Notes under the pieces: model-generated | The model's database searches: none | What the model was told of the DNA's origin: nothing | What the model saw: only the letters and a program-made list of their open reading frames with translations | Shown here: positions 34,006-43,084 of the stretch, in pieces | How positions within the stretch are numbered: position 1 is the stretch's first letter | Layout: each line of letters opens with the position of its first letter | Program-made: the position numbers and the translations under genes | Assembly (NCBI GenBank): GCA_016710585.1 | Contig: JADJVN010000023.1 | Location: forward strand, 19,079-83,078 | Reading direction: 5' to 3' | Length of the DNA stretch: 64,000 nucleotides | Source of the DNA: Saprospiraceae bacterium | GTDB lineage: Bacteria; Bacteroidota; Bacteroidia; Chitinophagales; Saprospiraceae

Positions 34006-36669
34006 ATGAAAAAATTATTTGTTTTTACATTGATATTGATGTGTCATTTTATTCATGCACAATCAATAAAATTGGTGGCGCCGAGTGATTTGGTTATATC
34101 ATGTAAATTTGATTATGATGATGTAGATCTGACTGATCCTCAAAGTACGAGATTTGGGAGAATGTTACTTGATAGCAGTAAATGCTTAAATATTGTTACA
34201 TACGATATCGCATGTCCGGAATTTTGTGATGCAGATCCCAATACAGCTTATCCGGGAAAAGGGTCTGGAGTAGCTGAGCTAGCTTGCAATCATTATGAAA
34301 ACTTTTATGATTCAATCAGTCCTAATAGAAAGTATGATCTGCAATGGGGAAAGGAAGGTTATGTTGTGAGTAAAAATTCGGTAACTATTAATATTCAAGT
34401 TTCAAATAACTTTATTAATGGAGTCGGCTTATTGACAAGAAAATTTATTGTTGTAGCAGCTAATGGGGAATATGCAGAGACAGTGCAAAAAATTTGGGTT
34501 GTAGATGGAGGTCGTTTTTATATTAATGTGAATAATTTATGTGACACCACTGATGATATCTATTTTGAAGACTGTTATTTTACTCCATTAATATCTAATT
34601 GTACTAATATTTCACGATCTCCTGAGATAAAAATTTTAAATACAAAAAGTACATTATTAGCTATTGATTTTAATGATGATATAGTGAGATCGGCTAAATC
34701 AGATAGTTGTATTAAACTATTGAGAGAATGGAAGATAATTGATTGGTATCAGTTCAATGGGGGTAAATCTGGGATATGGAGTTATAAGCAAGTTATTATA
34801 ATCAATGATCTTGAAGTGCCAACTATAAAAACAAGTCCCTCATTATGCACAGAGTCTGAATTAAAAGGAGATGGAGAAATTACATTGCAATTTTTTGCAA
34901 GTGATAATTGTAGTCCTTCCGATCATTTATATTACTCTTATTATGTTGATTTGGATGACGATAAGAAAGGCAAGTACAATAATGAATTTGATTTATATGT
35001 TTCTGAATTAACAGTTAAAGAATCAAACAATGGTCTCCTACCTCGAGTTAATGATAATATATATGCTAACTCTAAAAATTTACCGTATCAAGCAAATGGA
35101 AAATATCCCAATGGCAAACATCGTATGAAAGTAATCTGTCAGGATGGTTGTAAAAATATTGCGGAGAAAATAATTCACTTTGAAGTGGAAGAAGCTCAAG
35201 CACCAAATGTTACTTGTAAGAAAAATATTGTTGTAGCATCTATTGGTACAAATGGATTAGCACAGGTATATGTTAAAGATCTAGTTAGTTATTATTCACA
35301 TAATTGTAGTTCAAAACAAGATTTAAGTTTGGCTTTTGAGGATGGTACCAGCAGTATTAGTTTTAATTGTGGGGACATCATTAAACATGGAGGAAGTTAT
35401 AATTTATTGAAAGATGTTTATGTTACTGATTTGGCTGGAAATAGTTCAAGTTGCAAGGTTGAATTAAATATTACTGATCCAAATTCCTATTGTAGGAATG
35501 GAAAGATATTTGAAGGAAAATTTCTGACCCTTGACAATAGACCATTAGATAAAGTTAACCTAAAAGGATCAAGCTTGGGTCTTGCTGTTCAACATTTGAA
35601 CGAATGCGATTCCTCTTATAGCTTTGAAGATTTTTCCGGACAACAGGCGTATTTTATTCCATATAAAAAAGATTCTGTTGTTAATAATGGCATTGATGTT
35701 TTGGATGCTGTCTTATTGAGCGATTTTATTTATGGAGTCCCAAGGCAAGGTAAAACGATTTATCCTTATTTAGGAGATGTGAATAATACTCGATCCATTA
35801 CTGCAGCTGATGTATCAGAAATAAGTCGTGCAATTATTCGATATTATAAATTTAGTGGGCAGGACGAATGGGTTTTTATTGATAGTTTGTCGAATCTCCA
35901 GGATACTATATTTTTAAAACAAGCCTATCAAACAGTAAGAGCTTATAAGAAAGGGGATATTGATGCCAATGCCAAAAGTCAATGTAATGATACCATAGAA
36001 CCAGTATTAAATAAATTATACCTCAATGTTGAAGATAAACTCTTCTATTCTGGATTGACGACGATAAATTTTTATTCTCCGAATTTTAAGAATATAGATG
36101 GACTTCAAGCAACTCTGCATTGTCGCAATCCAAATGTTACAATAGAAAATATTAGTTCCGAATTGTTTAATGCAATAGGCAATGAAAATTTTTCATGGGC
36201 TGGTGCATTCCCTTTTTTATTGAGGAGAAGTGAAGTCGCTGGTATCAGTAGTAGCAGTAAAACGCCAATTTTTTCTGTGACAGTTAACTCAAAAAGTAAT
36301 AAAGCAATTAGTACGAAAGATTTGTTTTATTTGTCAGATAGTGTTACAAAAAATATCGCATATGCAAATGCTTCAATTCCATTAAAACTGGAGTTGAATA
36401 ATTTTCTTATTGCAGTAGAAGGTAGTGATAAAGGGGAACTAGTCGTGTATCCCAATCCTAGTGAAAGTAATTTTGTGGTAGTGAATACCACAGATATGAA
36501 TATGCCTATAGAGATTTTTGATTTGCATGGAAGGATAATAGCAAATCAAGTTTTATCAGCGAATAGCAAATCAGTTTTATCTGAACAATTATTTAAAGAA
36601 TCAGGTGTTTTTTTATTAAGGTCTAGAGTTAAAGGGCAAACTAGTATAATGAAATTGGTTAAATTATAG
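34006..36669 (+). CDS. Large T9SS type A cargo protein with dockerin-like repeats, in sigma-factor operon
   Basis: An 887-residue secreted protein with signal peptide (1-18, ending FIHAQ). Residues 19-480 are beta-rich, Cys-containing repeats with HYR/Ig-like phrases (VEEAQAPNVTCKKNIVV, VTDLAGNSSSCKVELNI). At about 555-625 lies a carboxypeptidase-like start and two dockerin-like loops (GIDVLDAVLLSDFIYG and YLGDVNNTRSITAADVSEI), the Ca-binding D-x-N pattern. The end (about 808-887) is a type A sorting tail (LVVYPNPSESNFVV, IFDLHGRIIANQ, GVFLLRSRVKG). No terminator precedes it, so it likely belongs to the lipoprotein, sigma factor, Dma-like unit and may be its main exported product. Confidence 0.87.
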   Translation: MKKLFVFTLILMCHFIHAQSIKLVAPSDLVISCKFDYDDVDLTDPQSTRFGRMLLDSSKCLNIVTYDIACPEFCDADPNTAYPGKGSGVAELACNHYENFYDSISPNRKYDLQWGKEGYVVSKNSVTINIQVSNNFINGVGLLTRKFIVVAANGEYAETVQKIWVVDGGRFYINVNNLCDTTDDIYFEDCYFTPLISNCTNISRSPEIKILNTKSTLLAIDFNDDIVRSAKSDSCIKLLREWKIIDWYQFNGGKSGIWSYKQVIIINDLEVPTIKTSPSLCTESELKGDGEITLQFFASDNCSPSDHLYYSYYVDLDDDKKGKYNNEFDLYVSELTVKESNNGLLPRVNDNIYANSKNLPYQANGKYPNGKHRMKVICQDGCKNIAEKIIHFEVEEAQAPNVTCKKNIVVASIGTNGLAQVYVKDLVSYYSHNCSSKQDLSLAFEDGTSSISFNCGDIIKHGGSYNLLKDVYVTDLAGNSSSCKVELNITDPNSYCRNGKIFEGKFLTLDNRPLDKVNLKGSSLGLAVQHLNECDSSYSFEDFSGQQAYFIPYKKDSVVNNGIDVLDAVLLSDFIYGVPRQGKTIYPYLGDVNNTRSITAADVSEISRAIIRYYKFSGQDEWVFIDSLSNLQDTIFLKQAYQTVRAYKKGDIDANAKSQCNDTIEPVLNKLYLNVEDKLFYSGLTTINFYSPNFKNIDGLQATLHCRNPNVTIENISSELFNAIGNENFSWAGAFPFLLRRSEVAGISSSSKTPIFSVTVNSKSNKAISTKDLFYLSDSVTKNIAYANASIPLKLELNNFLIAVEGSDKGELVVYPNPSESNFVVVNTTDMNMPIEIFDLHGRIIANQVLSANSKSVLSEQLFKESGVFLLRSRVKGQTSIMKLVKL

Positions 36670-36690
36670 ATAGGGATTATTAATTGATCA

Positions 36691-36729
36691 ATGCAGTTGA
36701 CATTTAAATAAAGTCAACTGCATCTTTTT
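36691..36729. terminator. Strong terminator after the T9SS cargo gene
   Basis: ATGCAGTTGAC (36691-36701) and GTCAACTGCAT (36713-36723) are perfectly complementary (11 bp, 11-base loop), followed by C and five T. It closes the sigma-factor unit and can also serve the convergent gene ending at 36743. Confidence 0.92.
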
Positions 36730-36742
36730 ATTCTTGATTATT

Positions 36743-38212
36743 TTAATTTGTTTTTATCATCTTCACTTGGGAAATTTTATTATTTTGTCTTATTTGAATA
36801 TAATATATTCCCATTGTTTTTTGTTTGAAGTTTATAGGAAAACTAGGATTTTGAATTCGTTCAATGACTTGCCCAGCTTCATTAAAAATAGTGATTTCTT
36901 GTATCGGTAATTGAGTATTGTTTTCAATGAATAATTTTTCTTTTACTGGATTTGGGTAAAATTTTATTTTACTTGAAAGTTGATCATCTGTATCAGTAGA
37001 GATTGATGAATAATAATAATTATCTGTGGTACTTAATCTGCCAATGTTAAAATCATAACCTCTTGAATGTACTACCAGTTTGTAATGATATAAATTGATT
37101 TTGTAAAGATTGCCATATATATCTTCAGCTTTTCTAGTGTTGTCAAATATGTTGATGTAATTTTCAATTCGTCTCCAAATTTTTGTACTTGGGTTATATT
37201 CGTATGATTCTTCAAATACTCTGTTTTCATTTGTATCATATAAACAAATAACTTGAAAATAATCCTCCCATATATCAGCAGTGGTCCAGCGCTGAGTTTT
37301 GGTATAGAGCAAATTACCTGCAGGATTATATTCATTGGTCACCAGATATTGATTTCTTCCTTTTGGAAAAGTATTGTTGTAGAATATCGTAGTTTGTTCT
37401 ATGACGAGATGAGGTTTATCGTATTTGTTTTGGATTCTGTTTATGATATAAAATGAGTCGATTTTTGTTGTGCTTAATTTATATACATCTCGTTGCGTTT
37501 CATCATTATTTGAATCGAATAGTGAAACTGTTTTTCCAAGAACGGACCAAGTTTCATTGCTTGTATTGAATTTATGATCTAGTATTTCAATATTATTATT
37601 TTGCACATCATAGGTATATTGCTGCATTGATTGTCCTATGAATTTTAATTTGGTGGCATCATACAGAAAAAATGCGCGTTGGAATAATAGATTTTTGGTA
37701 TTATAATTATTTTCATTTTTATTTTGTGGGTCCCAATTATTAGTAATACTATTCCATAAATAAGCAGTTGACCTTATCGATTTGCCAGTTTGGTCATATT
37801 CATAAGTGCGACGACTTGTAGGTATAAGTTTTTTAGTGACTGTGTCAAATTTAAAAGAATTGTTTTCGACAATAAGTCCATTATCATCATAGTCATCAAT
37901 ATTTTTTGTGTACGTCGTATTAGTTTGGTAATTATAGCTTATATATCGTTTAAAATTGTTTTCATATTCGAATATTGTTTTTTGTGAATACTTTTGAGTT
38001 CCAGCTGTAGAGTCAATATTGTATTGTACCATGCTATCTAGTTTCTCTATAGGGAAAGCTGACAGATCTATGGAACGCCACCTCTCAATTCCCAATTTTT
38101 CCAAATGATCTTGGTTTTCTTTAAATTGATTGATGACTTCATTTTGTGCGAACAAATGACTTAAATTAAATGAAATTAAACAAGGAACAACAAGGAAAAG
38201 CACTCTTTTCAT
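36743..38212 (-). CDS. T9SS type A cargo protein with YD-like repeats
   Basis: A 489-residue secreted protein: signal peptide (about 1-22, ending HLFAQ), then repeated units of about 20-40 residues with Tyr-Asp, Asn and Trp at regular places (TYEYDQTGKSIRSTAYLWN, QYTYDVQNNNIEIL, TVSLFDSNNDETQRDVY, VICLYDTNENRVFEES). These resemble YD/Rhs-like or DUF3836-type repeats that form a beta solenoid in secreted Bacteroidota proteins. The tail (about 405-489) is a type A sorting domain (IKFYPNPVKEKLFI, IFNEAGQVIERI, MGIYYIQIRQNN). Function unknown; surface exposure is inferred. Confidence 0.83.
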   Translation of the reverse strand: MKRVLFLVVPCLISFNLSHLFAQNEVINQFKENQDHLEKLGIERWRSIDLSAFPIEKLDSMVQYNIDSTAGTQKYSQKTIFEYENNFKRYISYNYQTNTTYTKNIDDYDDNGLIVENNSFKFDTVTKKLIPTSRRTYEYDQTGKSIRSTAYLWNSITNNWDPQNKNENNYNTKNLLFQRAFFLYDATKLKFIGQSMQQYTYDVQNNNIEILDHKFNTSNETWSVLGKTVSLFDSNNDETQRDVYKLSTTKIDSFYIINRIQNKYDKPHLVIEQTTIFYNNTFPKGRNQYLVTNEYNPAGNLLYTKTQRWTTADIWEDYFQVICLYDTNENRVFEESYEYNPSTKIWRRIENYINIFDNTRKAEDIYGNLYKINLYHYKLVVHSRGYDFNIGRLSTTDNYYYSSISTDTDDQLSSKIKFYPNPVKEKLFIENNTQLPIQEITIFNEAGQVIERIQNPSFPINFKQKTMGIYYIQIRQNNKISQVKMIKTN

Positions 38213-38436
38213 CTGTTTTGGTATTTTATTTGGTTAACTGTATTTTACGTAAAATTAATCATTTCAAACTAAATTATTACTTGTTCTAGCTTAAAATTAA
38301 TGAAACAAATTTAAACGCTTCACACTATTAAGACCCCTTGTGTCTGAATATTGTATCTAAAACTGGTATATTTTGTTGAATTGTAATTAAAGCTTAAAAT
38401 TTGTTCTGTCCGAGTCAAAGACTTTAGATTAAAGAT

Positions 38437-38444
38437 TAACTTTG
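38437..38444 (+). promoter_or_regulatory. Putative -7 box (TAACTTTG) for the acyltransferase gene
   Basis: TAACTTTG ends 8 bases before ATG 38453, giving at most a very short leader. No clear -33 element. Confidence 0.42.
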
Positions 38445-38452
38445 CATGATTC

Positions 38453-39310
38453 ATGATCTCTTATTTATTATATCGCTTTGTTATTTTTTTTTTCTCCATA
38501 ATTCCATTGCAATGGATTTATGCTATTTCAAATGGATTGCGTTGGATTTTTTATAGAATTTTGAGATATCGTTATGCTGTCGTGAAAGGAAATATACAAC
38601 GCTGTTTCCCTGAAAAATCATCTGAAGAACAAGAAAAGATTATCTATGATTTCTATTTGAATTTTACTGACGTTATCTTGGAGAGTATAAAGGGCTTAAG
38701 CATGTCAGATAAGGTAATTAACCAAAGGTATAATTTGACGAATAGGACAGTCTTGGATCGTTACATCGATTCTGGCCAATCAGTCATTTTAGCTGCCACC
38801 CATTTCACCAACTGGGAATGGGGAGGTGTAAGCATTGGGATAGATTTTCCAGATAAAATTATTGCACTTTTCAAATCAATGAATAATAAAAGAGTAGAAT
38901 CTGATGTTGTTCAAAGGCGCTCAAAGTCTGGTTTGAAATTAATCAGCACAAAAGAAACCCGAATTCTGAAAGATCTTATTCCAGAGGGCAAAGCAATCAT
39001 TATGGCTGCAGATCAGAATCCCTCAAACATTAAAGATGCAATATGGGTGAGATTTTTTAATGTCGAAACAGCTTGTTTACATGGTATTGAGAAGTACGCT
39101 TTGCCCTATCACATGCCAGTATTGTATTGTGAAATGGAAAGAGTCTCTAGAGGTCAGTATCAATATCGATTTATTGAGATCTGGGATGGAATTGAAGCTG
39201 TGGAGCCAACTGTTATAACGCAAAGATATATGTCATCTTTAGAAAAGACTATTAGAAAAAATCCTCATAATTGGCTTTGGACTCATAAACGATGGAAACA
39301 CTTTAGATGA
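38453..39310 (+). CDS. Lipid A-type acyltransferase (LpxL/HtrB family)
   Basis: A 285-residue membrane-bound acyltransferase. An N-terminal hydrophobic helix (about 1-20) precedes the family core: HX4E catalytic motif in AATHFTNWEWGG (about 115-126), RRSKSGLKLI, ADQNPSNIKDAIWVRFF, and TACLHGIEKYALPYHMPVLYCEMER. It transfers an acyl chain to lipid A precursors at the inner membrane. The C-terminal ending NPHNWLWTHKRWKHFR is diagnostic of the family. Bacteroidota usually hold one such enzyme. It ends 6 bases from the convergent gene at 39317. Confidence 0.93.
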   Translation: MISYLLYRFVIFFFSIIPLQWIYAISNGLRWIFYRILRYRYAVVKGNIQRCFPEKSSEEQEKIIYDFYLNFTDVILESIKGLSMSDKVINQRYNLTNRTVLDRYIDSGQSVILAATHFTNWEWGGVSIGIDFPDKIIALFKSMNNKRVESDVVQRRSKSGLKLISTKETRILKDLIPEGKAIIMAADQNPSNIKDAIWVRFFNVETACLHGIEKYALPYHMPVLYCEMERVSRGQYQYRFIEIWDGIEAVEPTVITQRYMSSLEKTIRKNPHNWLWTHKRWKHFR

Positions 39311-39316
39311 GACTGG

Positions 39317-39922
39317 TTATCTCATTCTAGGCATTCTTCTTTTTCCTCCTGGTCTGAACATACTCCTTTGATCCATAGTATGCATCATTTTTACTTTGCC
39401 TTGTTGTTTGATAGCTTCATCTATCATTTTTATTTGATCTTTGAATATGTCAGTGGTAAGATTCAAAGCTTTAAGTTCACGATGGGCATTGGTAGCCTGT
39501 GTCCATTTATTCTTTTGAATATGAATGTTAATCATTTGGATTAAAATCATGGCTTTTTCATTGTCCGAAGGCAATTTTAGGCTCTGTGCTTTTGAAAACA
39601 GTTGTTCAGCTTCTTCTGTTTTGTTCTGTTGCATTTTTGCAGAACCTTTGATGAGATAATAATATGCTCTGTTGGTTACATACAACCATTCTGGTTTGAA
39701 TGTCAGATTAAGCCTTTTTTCACAGGCTTCAAAATCCATAGTTTGCATAAGTTGAGCTGAAGACTGGATAGTGCCCAACAGTATATAACTTGCCAATAAT
39801 ATAAGTCCAATTAAAATTAAAGGAAAAGCATACCAAAACCCAGTAGTGAATATCAAAATAATCCCTCCTCCTAAGAATGCAGCTATCAAAGCAAATTTTA
39901 GATAAATATTGATCGTAAACAT
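39317..39922 (-). CDS. Membrane-anchored TPR-like protein, 201 residues
   Basis: Two hydrophobic helices at the N-terminus (about 6-27 and 31-50) are followed by helical repeats: NRAYYYLIKGSAKMQQNKTEEAEQLFSKAQSLKLPSDNEK (TPR-like, about 83-120) and an amphipathic stretch NIHIQKNKWTQATNAHREL. The last residues are Arg/Met/Gly-rich and basic (RPGGKRRMPRMR). It probably anchors a small TPR domain at the inner membrane. I recognise no named family. A TAGGTTTG box at 39944-39951 lies 21 bases upstream. Confidence 0.72.
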   Translation of the reverse strand: MFTINIYLKFALIAAFLGGGIILIFTTGFWYAFPLILIGLILLASYILLGTIQSSAQLMQTMDFEACEKRLNLTFKPEWLYVTNRAYYYLIKGSAKMQQNKTEEAEQLFSKAQSLKLPSDNEKAMILIQMINIHIQKNKWTQATNAHRELKALNLTTDIFKDQIKMIDEAIKQQGKVKMMHTMDQRSMFRPGGKRRMPRMR

Positions 39923-39943
39923 GAATTTCTATTTTTTGAAGTG

Positions 39944-39951
39944 CAAACCTA
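39944..39951 (-). promoter_or_regulatory. Putative -7 box (TAGGTTTG) for the TPR-like protein gene
   Basis: Minus-strand TAGGTTTG ends 21 bases before the ATG at 39922, a plausible short leader. Confidence 0.4.
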
Positions 39952-40069
39952 AGGAATTTTTTAGGCTTTTGACTCCATTTCTATTAGAATATACAAAACA
40001 AAACCCCAGCTACTTTCGTTCATTCACGACTTACATACGCCAATTTTGGTGGTCAATAGTTTAGGAAAA

Positions 40070-42376
40070 ATGAAAAAAAGATATCTATTTGTAATTTTAT
40101 TAATTTGTAATGTTTTCTTTATAAGCGCACAATCCATTAATAAAATTGCACCTATAATCCCTATGCCAAATAAAATTGATTTTGGAAATGGGTCGATTGA
40201 TTTCAATATTGAGACTATATTGATTAAAAAAAATAACCCTGAAGTAAAAAAATTAGCTCAGTTTTATATTCAATTATTTCAGAATCCGAATATTCAAATT
40301 CAAGAAGTTGACAAGTTAGAATTTACTCAAAAAAATAGCATCATTCTTGGTATTAATGAACGAAGAGATGCGCCCGATAGGTACAAAATTCAAGTGACCC
40401 CTTATGGTATCATGGTTGAAGCAAGTCAGGTCAAAGGCTTATTTCATGCATTGCAGTCCTTAACCCAACTGGTGAAATTGAATCCAGAGAATAAAGCTGG
40501 AAGCATAAGAATTCCTACGGTGATCATCGAAGATGAACCGCGATTTTCCTATCGAGGTATGCACCTTGACGTTGCTCGTCACTTTTTTTCTGTGGATGTA
40601 ATAAAGCAGTATATTGACCTCCTTGCATTGTATAAGTTTAATAATTTTCATTGGCATCTTACAGATGACCAAGGGTGGCGAATCGAGATCAAAAAATATC
40701 CAGAACTTACCAATGTCGGCGCTACGCGATCCAATACTTTGATAGGTCACTATACAGATCGTCCTGTAAAATATGACAACAAAGAAGTCAGCGGCTATTA
40801 TACTCAAGAGCAAATAAAAGAAGTCGTGGAATATGCAAAGGATAGATTCATCAATATCATCCCTGAAATTGAAATGCCAGGACATGCTTCTGCTGCGTTG
40901 GCGGCCTACCCATATCTAGGCTGTACTTGGGGCCCTTATAAAGTTGCCAACACATGGGGTGTATTTGAGGATGTGTTATGTACAAAAGATACTACTTTGA
41001 ATTTCATGAAGGATGTATTAAATGAAGTTGTCGATTTATTTCCAGGAAAATATATTCATATAGGAGGAGATGAATGCCCTAAAGCAAGATGGAAAACTTG
41101 TATTAATTGCCAAAGAAATAAGCGCAGATTTAATCTTGCTGATGAAGATCAATTGCAGTCTTACTTCATTAAAGAAATTGAAAAACATCTTTATAGAAAG
41201 GGAAAGAAATTAATCGGTTGGGATGAAATTCTTGAAGGAGGATTGGCTCCCAATGCTACTGTAATGTCATGGAGAGGAGAGACAGGTGGAGTAGAAGCAG
41301 CAAGTCAGAATCATGATGTGATCATGACTCCTGGATCTCATTGCTATTTTGATCACTATCAATCTAAAAATCCAAGAGAAGCACTCGCTATAGGTGGTTA
41401 CACGCCAATCTCAAAGGTATATGCTTATGAACCGATTCCTGCCAATTTAGATCCAAAATTTTCAAAATTTATTCTAGGAGCTCAAGCCAATCTTTGGACA
41501 GAATATATTGAAGATGAGAAGAAATTATTCTACATGGCATTTCCTCGTGCCATTGCACTTTCTGAGGTATTGTGGAGTCGAAAAGAAGATAAGAACTATG
41601 CTGGATTTTTGGAGCGATTGCAATTTCATTTGCCATGGTTGAAGACACAAAAAATTAATTTAACCAATGCTTATGCTGAACTAGATTATACTTTGTCAAA
41701 ATCAGGTGATGACATGGTTCTACATTTTGTCAAAGCTCCCATTAAGGGTAAAGTTTTAGTTGAGTTTAAACATAATGCAAACAATTTTACACAAGAATAT
41801 CCAAAGGGTGATAGTTTAATTTTAAGTAACAGTCTTGATCTGAAAGCTTGGTACCAACTTCAGGACAATAGCCTCTGTAAACCGATTCATATCATCTATA
41901 ATAAACATAAGGCTGCTGGAGCATCTATACAATTTATAGAAAAACCTTCACCAAAGTATTTTAGTAATGAAAATTCAATTATTAATGGAATAGCGGCCCC
42001 TACAAATAAATATTCTGGACCAGAATGGTTGGGAATGGAAGGAAAAAATTTTGAAGCAATAATTGATTTGTCTAAATCAGATACCATTGACCAAATCAAG
42101 TTTCAATTATATAATTTTCCAGCAGCATGGATCTATCCAGCAAAGGAAATAATTGTGGAGGCTTCAACAGATAATTTGAATTATGAAGTTGTAGGGAGTT
42201 GGAAATTATCGCCTTTTACACAGGAAAGATATATTGAACCAATAGTAGATTTGAAAAAGAATAAGTCATACAGATATCTCAAAATTAAAGTAATTAATCA
42301 TGGAAAAATTGCTGAAGGCTCACCAGGAGCTGGTCACACCGCATGGCTTTTTTTGGGTGAAATCACAGTCGATTAA
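40070..42376 (+). CDS. Beta-N-acetylhexosaminidase, glycoside hydrolase family 20
   Basis: Start at ATG 40070 (MKKRYLFVILLICNVFFISAQ), a signal peptide; the frame opens 8 codons earlier. The 768-residue enzyme has the GH20b N-domain (about 25-155), then the GH20 barrel: FRGMHLDVARHFF-like SYRGMHLDVARHFF, FHWHLTDDQGWRIEI, IPEIEMPGHASAALAAYP and the catalytic Asp-Glu pair in HIGGDECPKARW (about 330-341). After the barrel (about 525) comes a chitobiase-type sandwich and a C-terminal discoidin-like domain (about 630-768). It removes terminal GlcNAc or GalNAc from chitin oligomers or glycans, probably in the periplasm, since no T9SS tail is visible. Confidence 0.95.
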   Translation: MKKRYLFVILLICNVFFISAQSINKIAPIIPMPNKIDFGNGSIDFNIETILIKKNNPEVKKLAQFYIQLFQNPNIQIQEVDKLEFTQKNSIILGINERRDAPDRYKIQVTPYGIMVEASQVKGLFHALQSLTQLVKLNPENKAGSIRIPTVIIEDEPRFSYRGMHLDVARHFFSVDVIKQYIDLLALYKFNNFHWHLTDDQGWRIEIKKYPELTNVGATRSNTLIGHYTDRPVKYDNKEVSGYYTQEQIKEVVEYAKDRFINIIPEIEMPGHASAALAAYPYLGCTWGPYKVANTWGVFEDVLCTKDTTLNFMKDVLNEVVDLFPGKYIHIGGDECPKARWKTCINCQRNKRRFNLADEDQLQSYFIKEIEKHLYRKGKKLIGWDEILEGGLAPNATVMSWRGETGGVEAASQNHDVIMTPGSHCYFDHYQSKNPREALAIGGYTPISKVYAYEPIPANLDPKFSKFILGAQANLWTEYIEDEKKLFYMAFPRAIALSEVLWSRKEDKNYAGFLERLQFHLPWLKTQKINLTNAYAELDYTLSKSGDDMVLHFVKAPIKGKVLVEFKHNANNFTQEYPKGDSLILSNSLDLKAWYQLQDNSLCKPIHIIYNKHKAAGASIQFIEKPSPKYFSNENSIINGIAAPTNKYSGPEWLGMEGKNFEAIIDLSKSDTIDQIKFQLYNFPAAWIYPAKEIIVEASTDNLNYEVVGSWKLSPFTQERYIEPIVDLKKNKSYRYLKIKVINHGKIAEGSPGAGHTAWLFLGEITVD

Positions 42377-42377
42377 T

Positions 42378-42863
42378 TTATTCAAAATAATAACTTGATA
42401 GGAGATTTGTAGAATCAATATCTGTATTCCATATTTCTCTATAAAGTTTCCACGATTTATTTTCTTGTTTCCATATTGCAATAAATTTGCCGACATCTAG
42501 CGTCTTTCCATTTTTATCATCTATTTTATACACGCCTTCTTCATTGACATAGACAGGACCACCATAGATGTTTTTTGCTACGACTTCTATGTTTAAATCA
42601 TGGTTTTTTCCGTCATTGAAATAATGAACCGAGATCCCAGGTGTGCCACAAATTTTAGGACTTTTCGTTGGCATAATACAAGCATCTTTACAATATTTTT
42701 GATTGATAATATTGATATCATTCACTAAATATCTTTCATTGTAAATTTTATTTGATCTATTTATAAATGCTTTGACATCTTCCAATTTAAAATCTTTGTT
42801 CTGCGGTTCACAGGAAAATAGTATGGTTAAGATGAGGAAATAAAATCTGCTAAAATTTTTCAT
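42378..42863 (-). CDS. Lipoprotein with NTF2-like (SnoaL/DUF4440) fold
   Basis: A 161-residue lipoprotein with lipobox LILTILFSC (Cys near 18). The mature part fits a small NTF2-like fold: an N-terminal helix (DVKAFINRSNKIYNERYL), strands with ICGTPGISVHYFN, NIEVVAKNIYGG, then EGVYKIDDKNGKTLDVGKFIAIWKQENKSWKLYREIWN, the typical SnoaL/DUF4440 ending. Such proteins bind small ligands or act as ketosteroid isomerase-like enzymes; no specific role can be read. It ends 1 base from the convergent hexosaminidase stop. Confidence 0.78.
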   Translation of the reverse strand: MKNFSRFYFLILTILFSCEPQNKDFKLEDVKAFINRSNKIYNERYLVNDINIINQKYCKDACIMPTKSPKICGTPGISVHYFNDGKNHDLNIEVVAKNIYGGPVYVNEEGVYKIDDKNGKTLDVGKFIAIWKQENKSWKLYREIWNTDIDSTNLLSSYYFE

Positions 42864-43084
42864 TGTATCATTTTTAAATGTTCAAGAGAATTTAATTTAT
42901 TACAAAATAACTATTGCACTTATCTAAATTATATAATAAGCCCACAAAATAGTATTTATAATGCAATATAGTCAGTTTTTCATTAATGTAGAAATTATTG
43001 AAATATATAGGTAAAAATAGACCTAAAATAATAAACCTCAACAGAAATAAAAAAAATTAATACCTTAGGCAAAATTTTAAAAAT

